23,536 nt of DNA, from the NCBI GenBank assembly GCA_903897205.1, contig CAIUAS010000339.1, forward strand, positions 1 to 23,536. The letters are read 5' to 3'. Both the position numbers and the translations under genes were made by a program. How positions within the stretch are numbered: position 1 is the stretch's first letter; every line of letters begins with the position of its first letter. Positions 16,297-23,536 of the stretch are shown here, in pieces. The notes under the pieces are model-generated. The model was not told where the DNA came from and did not search any database. It was given only the letters and a program-made list of their open reading frames with translations. Source of the stretch: an uncultured Gammaproteobacteria bacterium. GTDB taxonomy: Bacteria; Pseudomonadota; Gammaproteobacteria; CAIUAS01.

Positions 16297-16995
16297 GTGC
16301 CAGCTGATCAATCAATTCTTGTTTATTTTACTGACGCGAGTCTTATCGTAAAACTCGTGATGTTGCTATTATTAGCCGCCTCAGTCATGTCCTGGACGAT
16401 TATTTTTCAACGCGGTTCTTTTTTAAAGCGAACGCGTACAGCTATTAATGACTTTGAAGATAAATTTTGGTCAGGAATGGACTTAACTAATCTGTATAAC
16501 GAAATAAATGATCGTGAAGAAGAACCGGAAGGTTTAGAAAATATTTTTGCTGCTGGATTTCATGAATTTGCTCGTTTGCGTAAACAAGGCGTGGCGCCAG
16601 CCATTATTATGGAAGGTGCACAACGCACCATGCGAATTGCTTATTCACGTGAAATGGATAAGTTGGAACAGAATTTAGCATTCTTAGCGACGGTAGGATC
16701 CACTAGTCCCTATGTCGGTTTATTTGGCACAGTGTGGGGCATCATGACTTCATTTCATGCGCTGAGTAGTGGCGCCCAACAGGCAACCATTGCAACCGTA
16801 GCGCCTGGGATTTCTGAAGCCTTAGTGGCAACGGCGATGGGTTTATTTGCCGCTATTCCGGCGGTTATTGCTTATAATCGTTTTGTGAATGACGTTGAAC
16901 GTTTGTTAAATCATTACGATACCTTCCAAGAAGAATTTTCAGCTATTTTATATCGACAAGCACATGCAGGTGTAGGGCATTATGAAAAGGCGTGA
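16297..16995 (+). CDS. tolQ: Tol-Pal system proton channel subunit TolQ
   Basis: TolQ forms with TolR the inner-membrane proton channel that energises TolA, needed for outer-membrane constriction at division. The 232 residues show three membrane segments: about 16-37 (LIVKLVMLLLLAASVMSW), 130-152 (LATVGSTSPYVGLFGTVWGIM) and 168-192 (GISEALVATAMGLFAAIPAVIAY), with the large cytoplasmic loop between the first two. These motifs are the signature of the MotA/TolQ/ExbB family. The start is GTG, supported by CGGAG seven bases upstream. The 3' end overlaps tolR by 14 bases. It is the first gene of a complete tol-pal cluster. Confidence 0.96.
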   Translation: MPADQSILVYFTDASLIVKLVMLLLLAASVMSWTIIFQRGSFLKRTRTAINDFEDKFWSGMDLTNLYNEINDREEEPEGLENIFAAGFHEFARLRKQGVAPAIIMEGAQRTMRIAYSREMDKLEQNLAFLATVGSTSPYVGLFGTVWGIMTSFHALSSGAQQATIATVAPGISEALVATAMGLFAAIPAVIAYNRFVNDVERLLNHYDTFQEEFSAILYRQAHAGVGHYEKA

Positions 16996-17425
16996 ACGTA
17001 AACGGCCAAAGGCAGAAATCAACGTAGTTCCTTATATTGACGTCATGTTAGTCTTGCTGGTTATTTTTATGGTGACTGCGCCTTTGTTGTCGCAAGGTGT
17101 CAAAGTTAATTTGCCAAAAGCATCTGCCCAGGCTATTCCGCAGAATAAAGAGCCCATTATTGTGTCGGTGGATGCACAGGGAAATTATTATCTAAATCTT
17201 GCCGCTAATCCAAATCAGCCGATAAACGCCAATGATTTAGTCCAGCAAGTGTCAGCAAAATTGCAACAATCACAACAGCAAGGTGCAGAACAGCAAGTGT
17301 TGGTAAAAGGTGATCAGAACGTGGATTATGGCAAAGTCATGCAAGCGATGGTGCTATTACAGCAGGCCGGTGCGCCAGGCGTTGGCTTAGTCACACAGCA
17401 GCCTGCTGATAATAATCAGCATTAA
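16982..17425 (+). CDS. tolR: Tol-Pal system protein TolR
   Basis: TolR is the ExbD-like partner of TolQ. The 147 residues begin with a basic cytoplasmic tail (MKRRERKRPKAEINVVPYID). One transmembrane helix follows (about 18-36) carrying the proton-relay Asp at D20 in YIDVMLVLLVIFMV, then a periplasmic domain with LPKASAQ and EPIIVSVDAQGNYYLN. The C-terminal part is unusually Gln-rich (KLQQSQQQGAEQQ). The overlapping start with tolQ suggests coupled translation to keep channel stoichiometry. Confidence 0.95.
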   Translation: MKRRERKRPKAEINVVPYIDVMLVLLVIFMVTAPLLSQGVKVNLPKASAQAIPQNKEPIIVSVDAQGNYYLNLAANPNQPINANDLVQQVSAKLQQSQQQGAEQQVLVKGDQNVDYGKVMQAMVLLQQAGAPGVGLVTQQPADNNQH

Positions 17426-17451
17426 TTTCTTATTTTTAGCTAATTTGTTTT

Positions 17452-18567
17452 ATGACCTATATTGAGGACAATCGTTATCGCAAGCCATTTATGTTCGCTT
17501 TAGCGTTACATATTATTTTGTTTGCGATTTTAATAATGCACTTTAAATTTTCACCTCAACCCAATCCGGTTGTGCAAAACTCAGTAAATATTATCAAAGC
17601 AGTGACTGTCAATCAGAGCCAATTATCAAGCCAAAGCCAAAATCAGTTACCAAAACAGTTAGCGAAATTGCAAGTTGCACAACAGCAATCGTTGCATGAA
17701 CTACCCACGCAGCCACCGATTCAGCAACCCACGCAAGCTTCGCAGCAATCATTGCAACTACAAAAAATAGCGCAGGAAAAAGTAGAGCAACAAAAAATAG
17801 CCCAACAACAGGCTGCAAAAGCCGAGGCCACACAAGCCACTTTGCAGCGTGCAGAAGAAAAAAAACAAGCGCAAGCACAGGCAATGCAATTAGCAGCTCA
17901 GCAAGCACAGGAAAAATTAGCAGAACAAAAAGCCGCCGCAGCAAAGGCAGTAGAAAAAGCACATGAAGTAAAATTAAAAAAAGCCGAAGAGGCGCAGGCA
18001 AAACGTGAAGCAGTTTTAAAGCAACAGCAAAAAAAAGCGAAAGAAGAACAAAAACATTTAGCGCAATTAGCCATTCAACAAGCATTAGCACAGCAAGAAC
18101 AACAAACTGAGCAAACTAAAGAAACACAGTTAAAACAAAAACAAATGCAAACCGCTAAATTAGCAGCGCAACAATTATTGCAACAACAGCTAGCCGCTAC
18201 GGATACTGCCTCTTCTGCTAGCGCGTCTTCTAAAACGTCATCATCGACACTGAGCGCTGCCGATCAAGGCGAAGTGAATAAATACAGTGCTTTAATCATA
18301 CAAGCGATTGGTCAACAATGGATTGTGCCCGATAGTACGCAAAAGCAGTTATCAGGAAAAATGCAAGTCAGAGTGGCGCCAGGCGGCATGGTGTTAAGTG
18401 TAACCATAACCCAAAGTAGCGGCGATACCGCTTTTGATCGCTCAGCCCGTGCAGCGGTATTTAAAGCTTCGCCTCTTCCAGTTCCTAAAGAGGGCACGGT
18501 GTTTAATCAATTCCGTACGTTGAACCTGACTTTTCAGCCAACCGGAATAGCAAATTCAGCGGATTGA
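17452..18567 (+). CDS. tolA: Tol-Pal system energy transducer TolA
   Basis: TolA spans the periplasm and transmits the TolQR force to TolB/Pal. The 371 residues follow the three-domain plan. Domain I is a single N-terminal membrane helix (about 13-31, FMFALALHIILFAILIMHF). Domain II is a long Ala/Gln/Lys/Glu-rich helical rod (about 50-262). Domain III is a globular C-terminal part (about 268-371) with KYSALIIQAIGQQWIVPD and the VRVAPGGMVLSVTITQSSGD segment. The transmembrane His (H20) is present, but the Ser four residues before it in E. coli TolA is Ala16 here. No Shine-Dalgarno sequence is visible before the ATG, so expression may be low or coupled to tolR 26 bases upstream. Confidence 0.93.
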   Translation: MTYIEDNRYRKPFMFALALHIILFAILIMHFKFSPQPNPVVQNSVNIIKAVTVNQSQLSSQSQNQLPKQLAKLQVAQQQSLHELPTQPPIQQPTQASQQSLQLQKIAQEKVEQQKIAQQQAAKAEATQATLQRAEEKKQAQAQAMQLAAQQAQEKLAEQKAAAAKAVEKAHEVKLKKAEEAQAKREAVLKQQQKKAKEEQKHLAQLAIQQALAQQEQQTEQTKETQLKQKQMQTAKLAAQQLLQQQLAATDTASSASASSKTSSSTLSAADQGEVNKYSALIIQAIGQQWIVPDSTQKQLSGKMQVRVAPGGMVLSVTITQSSGDTAFDRSARAAVFKASPLPVPKEGTVFNQFRTLNLTFQPTGIANSAD

Positions 18568-18607
18568 ATTTTTCTGTTTATTTATTTGCCCTAGTGACTA
18601 TATATGA

Positions 18608-18629
18608 ATAAAATGAAGTCGCATTTTAT
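18608..18629 (+). promoter_or_regulatory. Hairpin directly in front of the tolB ribosome binding site
   Basis: ATAAAATG (18608-18615) pairs with CATTTTAT (18622-18629) across a six-base loop. The strong ribosome binding site GGGAGG starts two bases later (18631-18636), eight bases before the GTG start of tolB. The hairpin could influence RNA processing or access to the site; there is no T-tract, so it is not a classical terminator. Confidence 0.35.
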
Positions 18630-18644
18630 CGGGAGGATTTATTT

Positions 18645-19955
18645 GTGCGTTTAAGTTTACGTATATTAACAAGTTGTTTAGTGATAGCTATTTTCCAAAC
18701 ACCAGCCTTTGCAGCGCTGGATTTAACGGTAACTCAAGGCGTTTCCAGCGCATTGCCCATAGCCATAGTCCCTTTCTCAGGGCAAAGTGATTTACAAGCA
18801 CCTAATAATGTTGCAGGGGTTATCATGGCTGACTTACAAAATAGTGGCCAATTTAAAGTGATGGATCCACAAACTATGCAGCAAAATCCACATGCTGCCG
18901 CTGAAGTTGATTATAACTATTGGCGCAAAGCGGGTAATGATAATGTGGCCGTGGGTAGTGTTAATATGGGCGCCAGTAATTCACAGGTTAAATTTGCCTT
19001 GTTGGATGTTTTTAAAGGCCAAGAAAGTGGCAATAGCCAACTATTAACGCAGCAATCTTTTAGCGTAGCGAATAATAAATTGCGCGCTGTAGCACATCAC
19101 ATTAGTGATATTATCTATCAACAACTAACGGGTATTCGCGGTGTTTTTTCTACTCGAATAGCATATGTGCTCGTGCAACGCGGCCAACCTTCACGTTATG
19201 TTTTAGATGTAGCTGATGCCGATGGATATAATCCAAAGCCTTTATTAGTTTCTAATCAACCTATCATGTCGCCCGCGTGGTCGCATGATGGCACGCGAAT
19301 TGCCTATGTTTCTTTTGAAAAAGTCATGCCAAAGATTTTTATCCAAAATATTATTACAGGCGCCCGTCATTCAATAAGCGCGTTTCCAGGCATTAACGGC
19401 GCGCCGGCTTGGTCGCCGAATGATAGTAAGCTCGCGATTGTACTTTCAAAAAATGGCAACCCTAAAATTTATATGATGGATTTAGGTAGCGAAAGTTTAC
19501 AGCAAGTGACTTTTGGCACTTCAATTGATACCGAGCCCAATTGGGCGCCAGATGGTAAATCGATTATTTTTACTTCGGATAGAGGCGGCGGCCCGCAAAT
19601 TTACCAACTTACTTTAGCCAGTGGCAAAGTCCAACGCTTAACTTTTACGGGTGATTATAACGCTCGTGGCTCTTTTTCTGCGGATGGACAAAGCATTGTT
19701 ATGATTCATCGCGCTAATGGTAATTATAATATCGCTGTACAAGATTTACAGTCTGGCGCCTTGCAAGTTATTACGCATGACGGCTGGGATACCTCGCCAA
19801 GCTTTGCGCCCAATGGACGTTTTGTGTTATATGAATCGGATGCAGGCCATCAAGGAGTATTGGGCATTGCTTCAACCGATGGACATATTACACGGCGATT
19901 ATCTACCCAAGATGGAAGCGTACAAGATCCAGCCTGGTCGCCTTTTTTATCATAA
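18645..19955 (+). CDS. tolB: Tol-Pal system periplasmic beta-propeller TolB
   Basis: TolB is the periplasmic protein that competes between Pal and the TolA/peptidoglycan partners. The 436 residues begin with a Sec signal peptide (about 1-23, ending TPAFA|A). An N-terminal domain starts LDLTVTQG and includes AIVPFSGQ. A six-bladed propeller follows, with recurrent blades WSHDGTRIAYVS, WSPNDSKLAIV, WAPDGKSIIFTSDRGGGPQIY, FSADGQSIVMI, FAPNGRFVLYES and WSPFL. The start is GTG with GGGAGG eight bases upstream. It lies between tolA and pal in the conserved order. No irregularities are seen. Confidence 0.97.
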   Translation: MRLSLRILTSCLVIAIFQTPAFAALDLTVTQGVSSALPIAIVPFSGQSDLQAPNNVAGVIMADLQNSGQFKVMDPQTMQQNPHAAAEVDYNYWRKAGNDNVAVGSVNMGASNSQVKFALLDVFKGQESGNSQLLTQQSFSVANNKLRAVAHHISDIIYQQLTGIRGVFSTRIAYVLVQRGQPSRYVLDVADADGYNPKPLLVSNQPIMSPAWSHDGTRIAYVSFEKVMPKIFIQNIITGARHSISAFPGINGAPAWSPNDSKLAIVLSKNGNPKIYMMDLGSESLQQVTFGTSIDTEPNWAPDGKSIIFTSDRGGGPQIYQLTLASGKVQRLTFTGDYNARGSFSADGQSIVMIHRANGNYNIAVQDLQSGALQVITHDGWDTSPSFAPNGRFVLYESDAGHQGVLGIASTDGHITRRLSTQDGSVQDPAWSPFLS

Positions 19956-19996
19956 AGGCATTAACTTTTATTAATTAATCTTTGGAGTGACATTAA

Positions 19997-20557
19997 ATGA
20001 AAAAACTATTGCAAGTTTTATTGGTAAGCGCCAGTTTAATCACCGTAGCTGCTTGTTCTACCACTAATCCTAATGGTGCAAATATATCAGATGGTACTGC
20101 TGTTGACGGAACCGGCGGCGCTGGCGCTAATGGTGGTGTGGTTGCAAGCGGAGTAGGTGATGCCGACAATTTTGGTGGCGCGGGCAACGCGAAAGCGATG
20201 CAAGTGGGCAATCAAAGTTATTATTTTGATTTCAATAAATATGATGTGCATTCAGAAGATTTACCTTCCATAAAAGTGCAAGCTAATTACTTAGCTACGC
20301 ATGCGGATGGTAAAACATTACTCGCGGGTAATACCGATGAACGCGGTAGTCGTGAGTACAATATTGCGCTTGGCAATAAGCGTGCACAAAGTATCGCTGA
20401 ACAATTAAAAGCAGATGGCGTCAGTACAAATCAAATTACCACCGTCAGCTATGGCGCAGAAAAACCGGTAGCCTTAGGTCATGATGAAGCAGCATGGTCG
20501 AAAAATCGCCGTGTTGATTTAACTTATCAAACACCTATCACCGTAGCTAAAAAATAA
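19997..20557 (+). CDS. pal: Peptidoglycan-associated lipoprotein Pal
   Basis: Pal is an outer-membrane lipoprotein that tethers the membrane to peptidoglycan and is the end-point of the Tol machine. The 186 residues have a lipoprotein signal (MKKLLQVLLV...TVAAC, lipidated Cys20, Ser at +2), then a Gly/Asn/Ala-rich linker of about 50 residues. The OmpA-type peptidoglycan-binding domain (about 75-180) has YYFDFNKYDV, the diaminopimelate-contacting region GNTDERGSREYNIALGNKRA, and KNRRVDLTY. GGAG nine bases before the ATG supports the start. A strong palindrome follows immediately and could limit read-through into cpoB. Confidence 0.97.
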   Translation: MKKLLQVLLVSASLITVAACSTTNPNGANISDGTAVDGTGGAGANGGVVASGVGDADNFGGAGNAKAMQVGNQSYYFDFNKYDVHSEDLPSIKVQANYLATHADGKTLLAGNTDERGSREYNIALGNKRAQSIAEQLKADGVSTNQITTVSYGAEKPVALGHDEAAWSKNRRVDLTYQTPITVAKK

Positions 20558-20564
20558 TTTTATC

Positions 20565-20590
20565 ATTCCCGCGCAAGCGGGAATCTTTTT
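20565..20590 (+). terminator. GC-rich palindrome with T-tract between pal and cpoB
   Basis: ATTCCCGC (20565-20572), a GCAA loop and GCGGGAAT (20577-20584) form a perfect eight-pair hairpin with a stable tetraloop, followed by CTTTTT. It has all the parts of a rho-independent terminator even though it lies inside the tol-pal operon. The core resembles the short GC-rich palindromes that are dispersed in many proteobacterial genomes, so it may instead be a REP-like element. Confidence 0.65.
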
Positions 20591-20609
20591 AAAGAGTAGG
20601 TAATTGGGA

Positions 20610-21674
20610 ATGATTAAAATAAACGCTGTTCTTAAATTTTCTATTTTTGCTGTGGGTTTTATTTTTGCGCAAATGGCTTTTGCGGCTAATGTCCCTATTA
20701 TTAATGGGTATGATTCGGATAGTAATCGAAGCGGAGAAGTGATTGTCACTGATCAGGCGGATGGCGGCAGCGCGAGCAATAATGCTACTCAGGCAACAGC
20801 GAATTCAGCATTACCTATTAAACAACGAGTCACTATTTTAGAAAGACAAGTAGCTAATTTGACCCAGGTTTTATCGCAAGTTAATCAATTACAGTCGCAA
20901 GTTCAGGATATACAAGGCCAAATTGAAGTACAAAAACACACGATAAAAGTTTTACAAGATCAGGTCGGCAGCCAATATCAAGATTTAGATCAACGATTAA
21001 CTACACTCAATAAAACAGCGAGTGTTAATGTTACTAAAACCACTGCGAAAACAGCTAATAATTCTAGTGGCAGTACTAAAAAATCAAGCAAGAAAGTGAG
21101 TAGTGATACAATAGACAACGATACAGCAGCTAACGTCGATAATAATACTAGCAGTAGTGATGCCACCACAACGAGCGATCATTCATCAAGTGCTAATGAT
21201 GAGCAAAAAACGGCTCAAGCAACCACAACTGCAACGGCTTCCACTGCAAAGAACAATGATCAAAAAAATTATCAAGCTGCTATTGATTTACTTAAAGATA
21301 AAAAATATCCGCAAGCTACTACGGCATTCCAGAAATTTATTAAGCAATATCCAGCGAGCCAGCAAACTAATGATGCAAGATTTTGGTTGGGACAGCTTTA
21401 TTTATTGCAAGGACAGTCTGATAAAGCATTAGAACAATTCCATAGCGTGCTTAAAAAAGATCCCACCAATAAAAAAACAGCAGACATTTTATTACAAGTA
21501 GGTCTGGCGTATTATGCAAAAAGCGATCTAAATCATGCGCAGATAGCATTTAAGCGAGTCATACAAAAATATCCCAATACCTCCGCAGCAAAATTAGCAC
21601 AAGCACGTTTAAAATTAATTCAGCAAGCTAATACCAACACCGCTACTTCAACTACTAACACGGATCATTCTTAA
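20610..21674 (+). CDS. cpoB: Cell division coordinator CpoB (YbgF-like TPR protein)
   Basis: CpoB is a periplasmic TolA-binding protein that coordinates peptidoglycan synthesis with outer-membrane constriction. I favour the ATG at 20610 (354 residues) over a TTG two codons upstream, because it gives a compact Sec signal (MIKINAVLKF..MAFA|A, cleavage near 25) and a TAGG lies about nine bases before it. After the signal comes a coiled-coil trimerisation region (about 70-136, repeated LQ/VQ heptads). A Ser/Thr/Asn/Ala-rich linker follows (about 137-218). Then come three TPR-like repeats (about 219-335, YQAAIDLLKDKKYPQATTAFQKFIKQYP and similar) and a Thr/Asn-rich tail. The linker makes it about 90 residues longer than the E. 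coli protein. The stop lies four bases before truA. Confidence 0.92.
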   Translation: MIKINAVLKFSIFAVGFIFAQMAFAANVPIINGYDSDSNRSGEVIVTDQADGGSASNNATQATANSALPIKQRVTILERQVANLTQVLSQVNQLQSQVQDIQGQIEVQKHTIKVLQDQVGSQYQDLDQRLTTLNKTASVNVTKTTAKTANNSSGSTKKSSKKVSSDTIDNDTAANVDNNTSSSDATTTSDHSSSANDEQKTAQATTTATASTAKNNDQKNYQAAIDLLKDKKYPQATTAFQKFIKQYPASQQTNDARFWLGQLYLLQGQSDKALEQFHSVLKKDPTNKKTADILLQVGLAYYAKSDLNHAQIAFKRVIQKYPNTSAAKLAQARLKLIQQANTNTATSTTNTDHS

Positions 21675-21678
21675 AAGC

Positions 21679-22458
21679 ATGCGTATTGTTCTTGGGATTG
21701 CTTATGAGGGAACTAATTATCATGGTTGGCAACGGCAAGAAAATAATTTGCCCACTATTCAAGGGTATTTAGAAGCGGCTTTAAGTAAAGTGGCTGATGA
21801 ACCGATTAGTGTCGTTACCGCCGGCCGAACTGATAGAGGCGTGCATGCATTAGGGCAAGTGGTACACTTTGATACGACAGCTACCCGTGCAGAGCGAGCT
21901 TGGGTATTAGGCACCAATGCTTATTTACCTGCCAGTATTCGTGTTCATTGGGCTAAACCCACTGAAGAAAATTTCCATGCGCGTTTTTCTGCATTCGCTC
22001 GCTCTTATCATTATATTATTTATAATCAAAGCACGCATTCCGCTAATTTTGCTAATAAATCAGGTTGGTATATTAAAACGTTGAATGAAGATCAAATGCA
22101 AACAGCAGCCGCTTATTTAATTGGCGAACATGATTTTACTTCTTTCCGCGCTGGTGGATGCCAGGCAAAATCACCCGTGCGCCTTCTGCATTATTTAACG
22201 ATTCGGCGCGAAAAAAAATTTATTATTATTGACATCAAAGCCAATGGTTTTTTGCATCATATGGTAAGAAATATTGTCGGCGTTTTATTACCCATCGGCG
22301 CCGGTGAATGTTCGCCGGAATGGATGCAACAGGTGCTAGAAGCAAGAGATAGAACACAAGCAGGCATTACTGCACCCGCAGCAGGATTATATTTTGAGAG
22401 AGCTTATTATCCTGAACATTATCAGATTCCTACTGATGCAGAATTATTGCTAATATAG
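21679..22458 (+). CDS. truA: tRNA pseudouridine(38-40) synthase TruA
   Basis: TruA converts uridines 38-40 of the tRNA anticodon arm to pseudouridine. The 259 residues are of family length. The catalytic Asp is D52 in AGRTDRGVHA; other conserved parts are YEGTNYHGWQRQ near the start, RSYHYIIYN, DFTSFRAGGCQAKSPVR and the C-terminal FLHHMVRNIVGVLL. It begins four bases after cpoB with no independent ribosome binding site visible, suggesting translational coupling. truA followed by trpF is a common gammaproteobacterial order, interrupted here by a hicAB-derived insert. Confidence 0.97.
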   Translation: MRIVLGIAYEGTNYHGWQRQENNLPTIQGYLEAALSKVADEPISVVTAGRTDRGVHALGQVVHFDTTATRAERAWVLGTNAYLPASIRVHWAKPTEENFHARFSAFARSYHYIIYNQSTHSANFANKSGWYIKTLNEDQMQTAAAYLIGEHDFTSFRAGGCQAKSPVRLLHYLTIRREKKFIIIDIKANGFLHHMVRNIVGVLLPIGAGECSPEWMQQVLEARDRTQAGITAPAAGLYFERAYYPEHYQIPTDAELLLI

Positions 22459-22474
22459 CAAAGCTCAAAGCAAT

Positions 22475-22549
22475 ATGGCAGGAAAATTATTGCGTCATCA
22501 AGTTCGCGATGCGCGAGTGTTTCTTGAAAAAACGGGGGTACTACCATGA
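22475..22549 (+). pseudogene. hicA: C-terminal relic of a HicA-type toxin gene
   Basis: A 24-codon frame (MAGKLLRHQVRDARVFLEKTGVLP) ends with a TGA that overlaps the hicB start as ATGA, the usual hicA/hicB junction. The part QVRDARVFLEKTGVLP resembles the C-terminus of HicA toxins of this HicB class, which typically end in a VRxxRxFLExxGVxP-like helix. The RNA-binding core with its catalytic His, and all upstream sequence, are missing: truA ends 16 bases upstream and an in-frame stop lies at 22451. I read this as the remains of a deleted toxin gene. The resemblance is recalled from family knowledge, not from an alignment. Confidence 0.55.
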
Positions 22550-22887
22550 ACACAATGCACTATAAAGGTTATGCAGCTCGCATAGAGTATAGCGATGAGG
22601 ATGATTGCTTTGTCGGCCATATAGCAGGAGTCAATGATGTAGTTGGCTTCCATGGAGACGCTGTTTCTGAATTGCATACGGCCTTTGAAGAAGCAGTAGA
22701 CGATTACCTTGAGACTTGTAAAAAAGCAGGAAGATCGCCTCAGAAACCTTATTCAGGCAATATCATGTTACGTGTTCCACCAGAAATCCACGCTCGGGCC
22801 GCCATGATGGCAGAGGCACATGGTAAAAGCTTAAATTCTTGGGTAACCGAATTACTCTCTACTAAAATTAAACATGCCACTAAATAA
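22546..22887 (+). CDS. hicB: HicB-family antitoxin, apparently orphan
   Basis: A 113-residue antitoxin of the HicAB type II family. The N-terminal degenerate RNase H-like HicB domain reads MHYKGYAARIEYSDEDDCFVGHIAG..., followed by GFHGDAV and EEAVDDYLETCKKAGRSP, the standard signature. The C-terminal ribbon-helix-helix DNA-binding part is GNIMLRVPPEIHARAAMMAEAHGKSLNSWVTELL (about 72-105). Normally it neutralises HicA and represses its own promoter. Here only a short hicA remnant precedes it, so it may act as a stand-alone repressor or protect against HicA encoded elsewhere. GGGGG seven bases before the ATG is a good ribosome binding site. Its end overlaps the trpF start by 14 bases, so it is wedged into the truA-trpF pair, a sign of past acquisition. 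Confidence 0.9.
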   Translation: MNTMHYKGYAARIEYSDEDDCFVGHIAGVNDVVGFHGDAVSELHTAFEEAVDDYLETCKKAGRSPQKPYSGNIMLRVPPEIHARAAMMAEAHGKSLNSWVTELLSTKIKHATK

Positions 22888-23524
22888 TAAACTAATACCA
22901 CTGATAAAAATTTGTGGTATCACACAGCTTGAAGATGCACTATTAGCCGCGAAATTAGGCGCCAATGCGTTGGGTTTTATATTTGCTCAAAACAGTCCAC
23001 GCGTTATTACCGTAGAAATCGCCAAACAAGTGCTTGCTGCATTGCCACCTTTTATAACATTAGTCGGTGTTTTTGCTGATATGCCAGCACATGATATCGC
23101 GGCTATATTAAATCAAGTTCCTTTGCAGGTATTGCAATTTCATGGTGATGAAACTGAGGCAGATTGTAAGCAGTATGGCAAAGCTTATATTAAAGCTTTT
23201 CGCATTAAACCTGATTGCAATATAAATGAACTTATCGATCAATATCCAACTGCTAGCGCAGTTTTGTTAGATAGCTATCACCCACAATTACTCGGCGGAA
23301 CAGGGCTTACATTTAACTGGCAAGCGATTCCTGCTAATCTAACCAAACCCATTATTTTAGCGGGTGGATTAACACCAACCAATGCGGCACAAGCCATTAG
23401 GCAAGCAAAACCCTATGCAATTGATGTTTGCTCAGGGGTAGAATTGTATCCCGGTAAAAAAGATCCTACTAAATTAACTGCCTTTTTTAATGAGGTAAAA
23501 CGTGTCTACCACACAGAAAATTAA
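22874..23524 (+). CDS. trpF: Phosphoribosylanthranilate isomerase
   Basis: TrpF catalyses the Amadori rearrangement of phosphoribosylanthranilate to CdRP in tryptophan synthesis. The 216-residue TIM barrel has the catalytic Cys in KICGIT (C14) and the catalytic Asp in LLDSY (D133). Other conserved parts are GANALGFIFAQNSPR, VGVF, LQFHGDE, GGTGLTFNW, ILAGGLTP and AIDVCSGVE..PGKKD. The ATG lies inside the hicB end and has no visible ribosome binding site, so translation probably depends on hicB. It is a stand-alone TrpF, not fused to TrpC. Confidence 0.96.
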   Translation: MPLNNKLIPLIKICGITQLEDALLAAKLGANALGFIFAQNSPRVITVEIAKQVLAALPPFITLVGVFADMPAHDIAAILNQVPLQVLQFHGDETEADCKQYGKAYIKAFRIKPDCNINELIDQYPTASAVLLDSYHPQLLGGTGLTFNWQAIPANLTKPIILAGGLTPTNAAQAIRQAKPYAIDVCSGVELYPGKKDPTKLTAFFNEVKRVYHTEN

Positions 23525-23536
23525 TTATAACGAATA
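23502..23536 (+). CDS. trpB: Probable 5' end of trpB (tryptophan synthase beta), cut by window edge
   Basis: A GTG codon at 23502 is preceded by GAGG with a six-base spacer and opens a frame (MSTTQKINYNE...) that runs to the window end, overlapping the end of trpF by 23 bases. trpF-trpB is a common order, so the best guess is the start of tryptophan synthase beta. Only eleven residues are visible and none is diagnostic; the identity rests on context. Confidence 0.5.
   Translation, partial: MSTTQKINYNE

Noticed and set aside
17609..18091. Open minus-strand frame of 160 codons, very hydrophobic, opposite tolA
   Set aside because: It is the antisense shadow of the Gln/Ala/Lys-rich repeat codons of TolA domain II (CAA/GCA/AAA read backwards give Leu/Cys/Phe-type codons), with no supporting start context.

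Overview
The window looks like a chromosomal segment of an AT-rich gammaproteobacterium. The array pyrG-kdsA-eno-ftsB, ruvCAB, tolQRAB-pal-cpoB, truA-trpF and the presence of Kdo and O-polysaccharide genes indicate a Gram-negative cell. The composition and gene order would suit the Legionellales (Legionella/Coxiella/Aquicella-like), but this placement is an inference from gene content and not a match to a genome. From about 5.3 kb to the right end every gene is on the + strand and tightly packed; no rRNA, tRNA, CRISPR array or insertion sequence was seen.

Layout. 1-5053 is the end of a surface-polysaccharide locus: a truncated two-domain glycosyltransferase on +, converging with a minus-strand set manC-wzm-wzt (GDP-mannose supply and ABC-type polysaccharide export). 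5279-7243 holds a wecA-like lipid-carrier sugar-phosphate transferase and a haloalkane-dehalogenase-like alpha/beta hydrolase that has Gly where the family has its nucleophilic Asp. 7507-9694 is the most unusual part: a small Ala/Ser-rich lipoprotein-like protein with a GGNSCKK motif and five consecutive His, behind a long structured leader, followed by an MNIO/DUF692 enzyme (BufB-like) and its DUF2063 partner (BufC-like). This resembles a bufferin-type modified-peptide locus with an atypical candidate precursor.

9745-13853 is pyrG-kdsA-eno-ftsB (CTP synthesis, Kdo-8-phosphate synthesis, glycolysis, cell division). CTP and Kdo-8-P are both needed for CMP-Kdo. 13961-16157 is ruvC-ruvA-ruvB (Holliday-junction processing), with 4-base start/stop overlaps. 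16297-21674 is the complete Tol-Pal envelope machine tolQ-tolR-tolA-tolB-pal-cpoB, with a strong palindrome between pal and cpoB. 21679-23536 is truA, a relic of the toxin gene hicA, an intact hicB antitoxin, trpF, and what is probably the first codons of trpB.

No gene-free stretch exceeds 300 bases. The longest are 7244-7506 (promoter plus leader of the small lipoprotein gene), 5054-5278 (divergent manC/wecA promoters) and 7804-8015 (terminator and region upstream of the MNIO gene).
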